Origin: Polydactylus sextarius
Taxonomy: Eukaryota; Chordata; Actinopteri; Polynemidae
Assembly: GCA_016801845.1 (NCBI GenBank)
Contig: CM028910.1
Location: forward strand, 12,554,629 to 12,618,628
DNA length: 64,000 nt
Reading direction: 5' to 3'
Under the pieces are notes generated by a model that was given only the letters and a program-made list of their open reading frames with translations, ran no database searches and was not told the origin of the DNA. How positions within the stretch are numbered: position 1 is the first letter of the stretch; the number at the start of each line of letters is the position of its first letter. Position numbers and translations under genes: made by a program. Positions 47,529 through 59,400 of this stretch are shown here, piece by piece.

Positions 47529-50500
47529 TCAGTGCATGTTGCCCAGCTGACTGTAGACATGCTCCAAGATCTGTGAGTAGGCCTGATCTTTGGGAGCATG
47601 GCAGCTCAAGGAGCCCTGAGGACGGAAACAAACATGTTCAGCTGCAGATCCTTTAATCGCTGTGCGTATATATAGTTTCAGGTCTGCTACAATTTTTTCT
47701 ACCTTGATCTTGTCCATCATGGTCGTGTCAGGACACCAGTACTGGCTGAACTGGACGAGGTCGGGAGCTGCCCTGTAGTAGTCGACCAGGAGCATCTTTT
47801 TAAGAGAAAGAAAAAGCCTTTTTACACTAATTTACAGGATTCACGGAAACAAAAGTACACATTTTTATGATACAGTACCATCTCATTAAGGACATCACTG
47901 GTCAGAAAGTTGTCCTGTACGTAGGTGACCTCCACAGCCACGGGGATACCGTAGTCATTGGGCCGTTGCTGGCACAAGAATGAATGCACAAATGTAACTG
48001 AAGCATCAGGACAAACAACACCAAGTGACAAAGTTATGAAACAAGAAGGTGACTATGTGTCTTTACCTCAGGTGGTGGTACAACCCAGAACGGAGTTATT
48101 GTGGAAGCAACACCTTGATTACCGTGATAATATGGTCCTGTTAAAGGAAAAAAATTTAATTCCTTCTAGAAATATCTCCACAATTAAGAAATAGTGGAAA
48201 CACTGTTTTTGTGCCTGAATTGACAACAAGTAAATAAACTGCAGGTCTTGTGTTGATCCTGCACAGTTTAAATTCTCACTCAAGTGTGATATTTATAATT
48301 TATTTCCTTGTCTCATATTAACTTTTTGGCCAGTCAAACTTGTTGGGAACAACATCCTGCCTACGGAGGAGATATCTAAAGATAATTCCCCGTACAGATC
48401 AGTAAACTGTCGTCCCACTATGGTCATTGTATTAAGGCAGGAACTGACCGCAGATGATGCCCAGACAGGGCTGGAAGCCGTTGTTTGAGCCCTGCAGCTT
48501 CAGCTGATGGTCCATCTGGGAGTCGATGTCCTGCAGCGACGGCAACGCCGGACCTCGTGGATGACTGTGGTACCAGCCCACCAACGACAGCCCACGCATG
48601 AACAGGTTCTGGCAGATCTGGAGGAGAGTAAACATGACAAGACACTGATTTAAAAAAAAATGGGGATAAACATGCTTTGTTTAAATTTTGTTCTAATTCA
48701 TACTGACACATAAATGCTAAGACAGTAATTATGAGCATTGCCAGTTCTACGCTAGAGGTAAACTAGAATTACTCCAACTCACATTTTCAGCCTCTGTAAA
48801 CTGTCAGTGCCAAACACTCACATAATATCAGTTCACAACAGCTCTATAAATACTAAAAATTAAGAGAAAAACTTGTGAATTTAACTAAATTCTTCACTTG
48901 TGTTTCATTTTAACTGAAAATCCACACAACAGTGTTCAGGGTTACCACACTCAGCACAGTAGCAACAGTTTTTTATTTCTTTGTGATGGAAATTCAAGAC
49001 CCAGTTCTGGTTTCTGGCTTTTGGAAAGAGAGATGCATGTTGACAAGTGCTGCCTGGTGAACTGTCCTGGCTGGAGCACAGAGGGACCTTGTAAATTTTT
49101 TAAATGGGTGTCGTTCCACTTGAAGTTTTTGAAGGCATAAATGCTCTATATTCAGACTCTGTGTGTCACTGTACCTCTTCTTCTACAGCTGAGGCTGAGT
49201 CTCTGTCTGCCAGCCTGGTCCGACAGGGGAAAGCCCTTAAGACTGTCAGCACTGAAACGCAGCCACCGAGAAGAGAAACACACAGATGAGGTTGGTGTTA
49301 TTCTGATCCTCTGCTGGTGGAAACTTCATTACATTTGTTTTGCTTTTTTGTTCTATATCAAATCCACACTCACGTTGTGTGTTAGTATCCCACCGTCCTC
49401 CGAGGTAGCCCACCACCTCACTGGTGGTCAGGTGACAGTGAAAGTCCTGTAAAAGGACAAAAAAAAAAAAAAAAACAGGTCATTTAATCTTTTAAATGTT
49501 CATCTGTGTTTAATTATCTTGATTTAGCCGTGACTGTCGCTCACCATTAGCAGCAGCACATTACTGGACACGGCTACATTGAAAGGCTGGAATCTGTTGA
49601 TGGCCGAGAAGGCTGACAGCTCCACTAGCGTGTGTGGATCTCTGAGGGCACAAGTCGGTGTCTAATTCACCTCATACGACACAATACAGCAGTCACATAA
49701 CATTACACTCATCAGTCTCCATAATAGGAAATACCTGGCAGCATCTCTAGTGCCCAGTGTACAATATCTGACAGGAATTCTCTCTCTGTCAGTTCTTCGT
49801 GAAACCATCGTATCTGTAACGGGGAAAAAGATTTGTTTTTCAGCTTGTTTAAACCAATTAAAGTTACATAATAAGAGAAGAGAACTGGGTCTTACCATGT
49901 AACCCAGGTTTGCTGTTCTTGTTCTTCTCATCTGCTTGCACAGTGGTCTTACCTTCCTCTTCATCCTCGTCATCGTCCTCCTCACTCACCAGGCTCTGAG
50001 GTCACAAGAAACAAACAGGATATATGACACAGGATAATGTATATACAGTCGTGTAAACAAAGACAATGCCCTCCCTCAAATAGGCTCCATAAAATAAAAC
50101 TGAGAGATACCAAGTTAGGTTTGGTTATTTTATGTTTTATTTACAAAGTAAGTTGATTTTTTTTTTTTTTTTTTTTTTACAAAAACTTTGTAACTTAATA
50201 TTATACTTTATATTTCTATGTAATTGTTCCTTTCTCTGTCAGCAAACAAATATAAAAGCAGATTTTATTTCCAAATGAACAAAGTGCAGTTGGTACTGAT
50301 TTCATCATGCACTTTCAAAATCAGTGAGTCGTTTCTCCTTTACTCTTCCTTTCCTCTCTCTGTATTTCCAGTCTCTGTGCTGAGCCGTGATTACAAAGTC
50401 AATGAGGTTTATCTTCATTCAGCTGCACTGTTCTTTCCTTAAACATTTGCTTAGTACAAAATTGACTACGAAGACTTTTTATCAAGGCACAATTTGGTCT

Positions 50501-52570
50501 AAACTTAGGTAATGATGTTTGACGTCTTATTTACTTCGTTAAGAAAAGAAAAAGATAAACAAACAAACAAACAAACAAACAAAAAGTTTAGTCTTCTCTC
50601 ACCATGTCTGCGCTGGGTTGGTACTTGTGCAGCCATGTGGTTTTGTACTGGGCCAGTTTTTGACCGCGGTAGCGTACAGACGCCCAGCCACAGCCAGACT
50701 TCTTGGCTGGGTTTACCAGACGTTTGCAGTGTGTCGCCCAAGCGCTGGGGGAGTTGAAGATCTGGCCCGTCTCCACCCATCGGATTTTCCCATCATTCAA
50801 CAGGTCACCAACAAAGTTTTTACCCTGGAGAAGTAAGAGAAAGTTTAAAGCAAAACAAAAAAAAAAAAGAAAACATGTCTGTGCTTGATGGATTTTCATA
50901 GCCAGTGCTGCAGAAATAAGTACAGTCTCACATGATACACCACATTAACAACAAGCAGCAACACTCTTTACTGTCCACTGCTGGACAGTTATTGATGCGT
51001 GTAATTACCAGGTAGTGGATAGCGAGCACCCCGTCCCCCGGCTCCACCAGGCCGTCCTTCAGCAGCACTCTCAGGGTGATCCCTCGCCGGGTCAGCAGGG
51101 ATCCCCGGCCGGAGCTGGACCTCAGATCAGCCTCCTCTCCTCCACTCAGCTCCTCTTCATCCTCCTCTCCTCCATCCTCCACCACCTGTGGAGAACTGGG
51201 TGGCTCTGAGCCTGAGGTCACAAAAAAAAAAAAAATTCACTCATCAATACACATCACCATCCCCTACAAGTCTTCTGATAGTGATATGTGGGTGTAATAA
51301 TTATGACCATTTAAAGAATAATAATAAATAAATAAATAAAAGCCATAGATGATGATACATGAACTTAATGTTTTCTCATTCAACAGCCTCTTGTGAAAGG
51401 TCATGTGGCTCAGATGTTTCAAAATTAGCCGAAGCACCTGACTCCCAGTTAAACAGCTGCAGATTAAAGTTACACCAGGAATAAAGCCAGTGCAAATGCT
51501 CATTATTTTAATTATAATGACTTTATAATGAAAGCTCCGCTGTAATGGTTGCCGGCATCATTCAAAAGTGCTGCATGCTAAAATGATAGCAATCCTATCA
51601 TGGTGAGATGGAATCTCAAGGGGCCAAAATAGCCGAAAGATAATCTAAATTGGCATTTCATTAATTACGGCTAAGCTATGCGGTTGGCCTTTGTTTCCAC
51701 CTCCCATTAGGGCATGGCTCTCTCTCTGTCTCTCTCCGTAAGAAGAGGCCTGCTCTCCCTTCTGTTAATTTCCCCCAGAATCACAATTAAAACCCTCTTT
51801 CATTATTCTCACCCATATCTCTGAAATCGTCGGAGAGCGCCTTTAAATCCAACTCGGTCTGAGCTGCTCCTTTTCGGGCACTAAGAGTCTGTGTGCGGGC
51901 TTGAGCTCCGGCCAGATTTCACAGACAAGGCTACACTTCGCCACACTAGCTCCGGCTATTATTCAAAAACATAAAATGAAGGCGTCTGTGGCTCTGCAGT
52001 GTAGTTTCCTTGTTGTGTTGCTTTAATGTCAGTTCCCCTCCCCTTTCTTTCTCCCTCTCCCCGTCCTTGTCACTCTCCCTGTGTTCTTATGAACGGGTTT
52101 TGTCTGACGTGCCATGCCGGGTTTACACACCGCTTTTCACACACACTTTACTATTAAACGTGCAACATAGTAACTATTCAGGGTTAAGGATCGTGTGATG
52201 TTGTAGAAATTGTTTTAAATCTTGTGAAAAATTGTAAAACAACGTGACGCGAGCGATTCCTCCGGAAAGATGAAGTGTCGCCCCGTGAACCAGCCGCTGT
52301 TTGGCATTCACGGCAGATTAAAAGTACATCCTGACCATTAAAAGATGTCTCTGTGTGAGAAACAACTCAAAGTGACTGAAGTCGGTGGTTCGTTGTGATA
52401 ATAAAATACGACAAACTTTCCAGCAAAGACAATGTTGCACTGTTATTTTTCTTCGTTACATTGAGATGTTCCTTCTTTATCTCCGGAGAGGCACATTTAC
52501 CGGGAAGCAGCCTGCGGAGGGCAGCAAACCACCAGCGGCTCGGTCTGTCTGAGCCGCGTCCAGCCGCCAT
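47529..52570 (-). CDS. mpnd: MPN domain-containing protein (MPND), JAMM metallopeptidase family, 476 aa
   Basis: MPND is a nuclear RAMA-plus-MPN protein of the JAMM family, reported to recognise N6-methyladenine-modified DNA through RAMA. Thirteen exons on the minus strand join in phase: 52570-52501, 51211-51009, 50824-50603, 49995-49896, 49813-49735, 49641-49545, 49446-49374, 49251-49175, 48617-48449, 48137-48067, 47968-47879, 47795-47703, 47615-47529. RAMA spans about residues 62-160 (LTRRGITLRVLLKDG, then FNSPSAWATHCKRLVNPAKK). Exon 4 encodes an acidic linker (EEDDDEDEEE). The MPN domain follows from about 210, with Glu267 in SEVVGYLGG and H324-S-H326...S334..D337, a complete zinc-binding JAMM set. 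Length is close to human MPND (about 471 aa, from memory). The start MAAGRGSD is the first ATG in the GC-rich leader. Its place beside sh3gl1 matches human. Confidence 0.95.
51212..52500 (-). other. mpnd: mpnd intron 1 with a possible conserved non-coding block
   Basis: The part at about 51540-51960 is complex, non-repetitive sequence rich in homeodomain-type TAAT/ATTAATTA cores and GC-box-like patches, unlike the AT-rich flanks. It could be an enhancer of mpnd or a neighbour. The rest is unremarkable. Confidence 0.35.
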
Positions 52571-52640
52571 TAGCACCACCTGCTGGTAGGACGGCTGAAT
52601 TACAACTACTAAAACAGGATGGATGGATGGATCTTAGCTT
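52571..52640 (-). promoter_or_regulatory. mpnd: Presumed mpnd promoter/leader with CTCF-like motif
   Basis: Immediately upstream of the mpnd ATG, 52575-52586 reads ACCACCTGCTGG, matching the reverse CTCF core at 11 of 12 positions. A short GGAT repeat follows. No TATA box is evident. Confidence 0.35.
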
Positions 52641-52891
52641 GTTTACCTTTCTATTTTTAACCTATTTTATCTATACTGTTGGACACATTTTTCACTTTCT
52701 GAACAATGTAAAATTTGTAATATTTTAATAGATTTTTATTTATTAATTATTTTATAATTATTATTAATTTATATTTTCTTAATTTTTACTGTTCTAATTA
52801 TTATAAAAATGTGACAGTGTTCCCTTCCTCATCACTGCATGTATTACTCTGTATTACTCTATTTCTGTGCAAGTGACAAATAAAAACCTTG

Positions 52892-52939
<48 letters not shown>

Positions 52940-53539
52940 CTGCCAATAGATTGTCATTGTTGAACTTGATATTCGCAGATAAAGAAATACGATACTTACA
53001 GTGTTATGGTTCGATATTTTTCCGATACAAAAAAGAGAAATTTCCATGCCTTTTTAATTTGTAGTTTTTCAAAATTACCAACATTTGTTTCAACTCAAAA
53101 TAATCACAGGGTTTCACATATAATGATGTATGGCCCCTATGTGGCCCCAGCCCCTATAAGTTACCCAGAACTTACTTGGTGGAACAATTCAGCCTAAGGC
53201 GGAGTAGTTGAGCACAGATCCACTGAGGTTTCAGCACAGAGCGTATCATCAGAAGTTGAGAAAATAAATATAAAACTGCGTATAGTTCAATTTATAGTGT
53301 ATCGAACCAAGACCACTGTATCGAATGGTCGATACGTATCGTTGTGCCCCTACTATTTAGTTATTTGACATTATATTTTTAAACATGTATGCTACACTAC
53401 TATTGTGCTAATAAATCTTGATAAAGCTGCAGTACAAATCATAACACACATATACATGCACACATTTTATTTTATTTTTTTTTAAAGTATAACATCAAAG
53501 AATATGAAATTACCGGTAAATACTATGACATTTTTAAGT
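52641..53539. other. Intergenic, AT-rich
   Basis: Separates mpnd from lgals3bp. It includes a GATA repeat (52893-52939) directly after AATAAAAACCTTGA, which looks like the 3' tail of an old retroposon. No gene seen. Confidence 0.45.
52893..52939. repeat. (GATA)n microsatellite
   Basis: About 47 bp of uninterrupted GATA units. Confidence 0.95.
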
Positions 53540-53710
53540 TGTGTTTTGGGATTTTTTTGGCTTTATTTGATAGGGACAGTGAAGACTGAGAGGAAAGAGG
53601 GAGGAGAGCCAGGTATTACACAGCAAATGTTCGACTCGATTGGGATTTGAACTGGCGAATGGCTGGACGGCTTCTGTGCCAACACAGGACACCATGACCA
53701 CTCAATTATC
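53540..53710 (+). mobile_element. tRNA-like fish SINE remnant
   Basis: GGCTTTATTTGATAGGGACAG, a purine-rich middle, then a B-box-like segment TTGGGATTTGAACTGGCGAA and ...GACCACTCAA resemble a repeat widespread in fish genomes that carries a RNA polymerase III B-box. The copy is diverged and family assignment is from memory. Confidence 0.55.
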
Positions 53711-54649
53711 TAGACACAATAGCATGGCATTTTGAAGAATATATTTAATTTCACTTAATAAAGCCCTGTAACACTCTCTTTCTTTCAGAAATAAACACTT
53801 ATTTTAGGTAGGGGCCGATAGAGAGTGCAACAGGTGTGTGTATGCAGTTAACATATGCAAACCATATTTCGTTTTTTTTTCCATGAAATCTTTCCATTTT
53901 TCTCTGGACCTCTCTAAAAACTTTGACAGAAGCTTATAAACAGCTCTCTCAAGGCCATTAGAGTGAAAATAAAGTGAGGACTGGCCAATTGTCTTCACTC
54001 TGTAAAATGGTCCTCTTTGCAAGGGTTAAAAATTCACGGTGGTCCTCATAATAATAGCCATGCAAACACATATACACGCACATGTAGATACAACCTTGCA
54101 CAAACACAAATGTTACACATATTTTACACATGTAAAAGACATAAAACAGGATGATAATTATAACTGTTATAACTGTAAAATTGGCAAAACAATTTAATAG
54201 TCAACTTTAGAGAACTTTATTGTTATTAAAATGTGAAATTCCTGTAAACATAAAAATATGTGTTAATTGAACAATACAGTACAGATAGGATTCTCTGTGA
54301 GAATATACAGTTGTCTATAAATGACTCATTTATCCTTTCCCTTTCTTTATTTCATATATTAATGTGTACAATCTGAACCTGTCCTTACAATGTACCATCA
54401 GTTGGCGGAACAGGTTTGTTAAACATGGACAGACTTGTCCCATGCTGTTGTTTCCAGACTCTCTGCATCAAAAACTACAGTTAACACCTTAATTTCCAGT
54501 GGAAGTGATCAAACTTTTAAGATTTTTTTAAGCTTAAAAGAGTCGATAAACCCAGTTTGATAAAGTACTTTTTATGTAGTAGATAGTACAATGAATATTG
54601 GATAATATATTGTTTCTTATTCACCCCTCTTTAACATTGCTTTTCCAAA
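53711..54649 (-). other. lgals3bp: Presumed lgals3bp 3' UTR and intergenic sequence
   Basis: AT-rich sequence after the lgals3bp stop on the minus strand. TTTATT near 54347 and 54216 gives minus-strand AATAAA signals. Nothing else recognised. Confidence 0.4.
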
Positions 54650-57600
54650 CTAATCTGTTGAGTACTGAGGGCGTACCACTACCTGGTAGGAGAACGGGTT
54701 TGAGTGGCATGGATAGACTTGCTCTGAACCACTTGGAATAAACAAAGGATCCATGCTATCAACACCATTAAATTCAACAATATGAAACACATATCTCCCT
54801 CCACACATAACAACAAGCCTATTGCTGTAATGAATACGTCCCTGTATTTCACTGGGTAAATCTTCATTCTTTTCCTGAATATATAAACTGACAGCTGGCA
54901 AAGAGGGGCAAGAGACACCTTCATTTGAACAGTCTTCATCACTGATGAATACCCTGGTTTTCCAGCTCATGTCGTGTAAAGCAAAGTAAGCACTGTTATG
55001 AACAGGCGTTTGAAAAACAGATGTGAGACTATTCATGTTCTGGTTACGAATAAAGTACTGCCCTGTGTTCTTGAAATATCTTATGTCACGAGTGCTAAAG
55101 GTAAAGCTCCATGGCTTGCCAATGTAGATCCTGGTTTTGAAGACATTTTGTTCTTCTGTCGGGACATTGATCAGTGTAGTGAAAGGCAGAGCATTAAACT
55201 GAAATCCCTGCAGCTTGCTGGCATGGTACTGTGATGCATCAAGGGTGTATAAGTTCTCAGCCGGTATCATTGGGAAACGGATGAGCCTTAGAAGGACATC
55301 AGGAACACTTGTGTTTCTTTGGGCTGCTGCCCATTTCTCCAGTCCACTCAGGAGGACGGTTTCATTTTGTATCACAAGGTCTGAACGAGACAGAAGCAGT
55401 TTGACCATGCTAAAAGGAAGATTAGTCCAGGCTGGAGAATGGATCAGTGCTTCACAGTTCCATGCCAAATAGCGAAGACAAACTTCCTGCAGTGTTTCAT
55501 CTCCGGTGCGCACTGCATATGCATAGAAAAAGTTTTGATGATGGAAACTGACGTCTTCAGTGAGAAACAGTCTGAAAAGATTTTCTGCTTCATTGTGAAT
55601 TTCGCTCAGACCCCAGTCATATGCCATCTGGAGGATGCAGTGGGCGGAGGACAGTGTGATTTTAATCTTTCTTGTGTAGAAATATCTGAAATAAAAACAT
55701 TTTCATTGATAAGGTTCAACCATTACTAACATAATTAGTGCAATAATTTATCAAAACATACATTTCAAGTCATTTAACAGGACAATTTAATTTTGAAATC
55801 CTGAAAATGAAAATCAGCTGCCAAAGTTACTTGGATATAAGTCTGATTGTTGTATATGCTGTCTCAGTGGAGGAAACCATTAGCAAGACCAGTTAGTCCA
55901 CAGAAAGCTATACATGTATCCATAGAAATGGAGTTACATCCACGTAACTGCAGTTTTCTGGGAATCTTAAGCAGTAACAAAAGCAGTTTGAGGTTGATTT
56001 TACCTGATGAGGGTTTGGGCATATTGACTGCAGTCAGAGCTGACATCAATGCTGAGGACATTGAGGTCTAGTTGTGAAGTTTTGAGGTTTGAGTTCAATG
56101 AAAGGATGACCCTGTGAGCACAGATTGTCTCAATGGTTTTGTTGTCCTCCAACACGTTGATGTTTAAATCACAGTAACTTCCACTGTCAAACAACTCTCC
56201 CAGCTGATGAGAGAGGCTTGTGTTGTGGTCCAAATCATACTCATGGTTTTGAACTGTGTCGGGAAGTTCAGGGGCTGATGAAGATTAATATGGGCACAGT
56301 TACTTTGTGTTGAAAAAAGAAAATGAAACATTGTTCTCATCAGAGTTGAATCTGCCTTACCATTTTCGCATCGGACACCAGCATCCTCACTATGACCACA
56401 ATTATGAGTCCCCCACCCAGGGAACGTACAGTGGAGCAGGTTTGTCTCTGTCCCACTACACTCTAAATCATCCATCCAGATGTTGCCTTCTCCTGACACC
56501 ACAGCAATCACACAATAAGGAATACTCAGTTTTATGTTGCAAATGTTTTGACATTAATTACTGTTTTGTAAATTAATTTGTGCTACTGACTTGTTTCTGA
56601 AGAGCAGTTTCATACATGCTTGACATGCTGTATTTTCAAACAGCACTTCCTTACCTTGGCCAAATGTGGCTGAGTCTTTAGATTCTATTGCACCGGGGAA
56701 ACGGAGCTGCCGACACACCACATGGGCTTCATTGATATCCCAGCCATCATCACACACAGTTCCCCATGCACCATTGTAAAAGATCTCTACACGGCCTTCA
56801 GTGGCATCCTGACCACCAACCAACCTAATGTAACCGTCCTCTTCAGCAACTGTAATGCAAAAGTACTTCTGGTCACCATCATAAAAAATATAGATCAATT
56901 TCTATAGGATAAACAATTAAAAATCATATTAACGTTTGTGTAATGGTTGTGAGAATGTCATGTTTGGATTCTTTAAATGGAAGAATATGATCAAGGAGAT
57001 TGATGAATGCATACAAAGACGAGGTGACAAAACCTTAAAATACTCAAAGACCATATAGGCCAAAACAAAGTTTAATATAAACAGGGGGTGAGGGGTGTTG
57101 TAGTTCATTCATACTTGCCTTTTTTTCCAAATAATCTCTAATAATTGTCCAAGGGCTATCATCTACACAGTCACTGTCAGATAGTGCCACGGTTGCTCGC
57201 TCCATTGCCAATAAGTCCATAAAATCTTCCAGCCAGATATCGACACTGAAACCATTGAACTTCCTGTTTCCAGTTTATCAATATTATTCGTTTGGAATGA
57301 CAGGAAGTCTAACGCAACAATTCGTTGCATAAGAGGTGATTGCAAGTTATCTATTCTCATACCAAGCAGACAAATCAGAGGGCATTCAGACAACTATAGG
57401 TCAAAAACAAAATTCAGTTGTGCGATAATGTTCTTCCAAAAATTTCTCACTGGGGAGCAGTACCATAACAGGTGGGTTAACGTCCCTGCCTCTCCACAGC
57501 CATGCCAACACGAATGAAAAAGGGAGGGGTCCATTTTGTTCAATCTGCTTGGTGTAATATAGGCTCTATGTAAGACTTTAAATTCAATAGTTTTATATCT

Positions 57601-59020
57601 CACACATTTAGAAGATGCTGTTGTGTTTTTTAAATAGATTCCCACAGCTTTTGTCATGGATACACGCAGATCCTTCTCCCATTGATGTTTTACATGGATT
57701 AAGATGTCAGGAGAGGCCAGGAACAACAGCTTGTACAAATATGAAACCACTTTCCTACCTGTGGCAATTTTCTTAAACTTTTTGTCTAGATCCTTATTAT
57801 ACCCAGTGTTACCATTTTTTAATATATCAAAAATGGGTCTCAGCTGTACATAAAATAAAAACTCTGTATCACTGATGCCATATGATGTTTTTTATATCAT
57901 GGTCCCATCTTTATGCCCTTATATTTCCAACAATGATTAGACAGTGTTCCGCTCCCTGCTGTAAATGGAGAATTATTCCATATAGGGCATGATGGTAATG
58001 AGGACCCATATTCGTACAGGCCCATGGCAGCTGAAATCTAGCATTGTAGGCCAAATAATATGTACAAACATCCGGGACAACTCAAACTGCCACTTGTCCT
58101 AGATCTTGACAATTTTTCGTTGAGCGGTTGCAGAGAAGACGATTGGTAAAGTCCGTCTCACCCCCACATCACCTCACTGACACTACCAGGGCCGAGTGAG
58201 AGGACGCTCCTGAAAAGTTTCTGGCCCTTAAGAGTTGCCAGGAACTTCTTTGGTGGAAACACGGCTTATAACAACCATGTCTCTGGAGCGAAAGCAAGAA
58301 AAGTCATACTTAGATAAGGATTAGTACTGTCAGAGTTTCTTTTACAAAAGTGAAACAATAGCAAATGTCTGGATATTAGATAACCGGTGGAGTCCATGAC
58401 TGTGGGTAAATTCAGTCACTATGAAAGGGTCCATTGATTCAACGGTTATTGTTCCATAACATTTGACCCACAAACTGGTCAAGTATCTCTTTGGTATGTT
58501 AAGAGAGGCCTTATCATCCTGGTACAAAAGGTCCTGTTGGTTTTCATGTAAAAAAAAAAAATAGTTTGTGAGTAGGGAGTAGAGTTAAGAATCACTGTCC
58601 TGGCGGTGTCTGATCTGACCTCCCTGGGTGAGATCTTGCGAGATCTGCAAGCACATCGTATGTCTGCTACACTGCAGAGTTTAAGTTAAGTACAGAGTTT
58701 GAATGTGGATTGCATCCTTATTACATCAATTATTAATACACAACAAAGTTGGACATGCCTGAAGCTGCATTGTTTATGTCTTTTTCTTTTCATTTCTCCC
58801 CTTCACAGGGGTGTAACATTTGCATTATAGATATTTAAACTTGCATCCACATTTATTTGAAAATCAAGGCCAGTTGAAACAGAATAGTTCAAATTAAGAA
58901 CTACAATTTTTCCATTTATCTATGTGACTGAGAAAAGTTGGAAAGTACATATTTTTACTCACCAGCAGACAAGCTGAGGATCAGCAAAATGATGCAGAAT
59001 AATAAAGTATTTACTTTCAT
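54650..59020 (-). CDS. lgals3bp: Galectin-3-binding protein-like (SRCR-BTB-BACK), secreted, 563 aa
   Basis: A secreted scavenger-receptor glycoprotein that, in mammals, binds galectins and matrix proteins and is induced in innate immunity. Five coding exons join in phase on the minus strand: 59020-58963, 56849-56655, 56492-56361, 56274-56004, 55685-54650. Residues 1 to about 20 form a signal peptide (MKVNTLLFCIILLILSLSA). A group A SRCR domain (about 24-128) follows, split over two exons, with GRVEIFYNGAWGTVCDDGW, VVCRQL and GHSEDAGVRC and six cysteines. A BTB domain lies at about 150-230 (SGSYCDLNINV, YFYTRKIKITLS), then a BACK region (YAYAVRTGDETL..CLRYLAWNCEAL) and a C-terminal domain ending QVVVRPQYSTD. 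Several NxS/T sites are present. Human LGALS3BP has the same order and 585 aa. Human synteny is not kept here (LGALS3BP is at 17q25). Fish often carry several copies, so the exact paralogue is uncertain. Confidence 0.93.
56850..58962 (-). other. lgals3bp: lgals3bp intron 1 (between signal peptide and SRCR exons)
   Basis: A 2.1-kb intron carrying a LINE fragment (about 57110-57900) and, near 58342-58540, a minus-strand stretch of about 65 codons without stops that I could not identify. The remainder is featureless. Confidence 0.6.
57110..57900 (-). mobile_element. Degraded LINE ORF2 C-terminal fragment (L1/Tx1-like)
   Basis: Minus-strand translation at 57750-57394 gives the post-reverse-transcriptase pattern of L1-type elements: RYKTIEFKVLHRAYITPSRL, then a Cys/His knuckle (SCWHGCGEAGTLTHLLWYC) and FWKNI. 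Downstream frames at 57393-57163 continue the same region (CPLICLLGM, then SGWKILWTYW..SEQPW) with breaks between them. There is no reverse transcriptase or endonuclease domain, so this is a 5'-truncated dead copy inside lgals3bp intron 1. Confidence 0.75.
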
Positions 59021-59400
59021 GATGCCTTCAGTAATCTGACGAAAAACAAGACACGGCTTAAAGTTCATTAACATGAAAGTTTGTTGAACTTCAACCTAAG
59101 AGTAATCATTCACAGCTCTCTCTTCTTGCTCAGACAAGGCAGAGTCAAGCCTTGCGTTTTTTCTGGCACTTTCAATTCATAGCTCATTTTATGATTAAAT
59201 AAAAACCAAACAAAAGCCCAATAATCAAGTCACATTATGATATGTGGATATGTAGTTAACATAAACCCCAAAATACATATATACATGCAAATGCAATTAT
59301 AAAGAAACTCTACAGTTTGGTATGAATACAACATGTTGTTTTTCTCTAAACAAATTGTAACAAATGGTGTAAATTGCTGTATTAAGTGGACTTACCAGAA
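59021..59400 (-). promoter_or_regulatory. lgals3bp: Presumed lgals3bp 5' UTR region with a possible non-coding first exon
   Basis: On the minus strand a consensus donor (TTCTG followed by GTAAGTCC, exon end at 59396) precedes an acceptor (TTCGTCAG, exon restart at 59036) just before the ATG. This suggests an untranslated first exon upstream of 59396. An IRF-like motif (TGAATTGAAAGTG, minus strand, near 59168-59180) lies between them. Confidence 0.4.
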
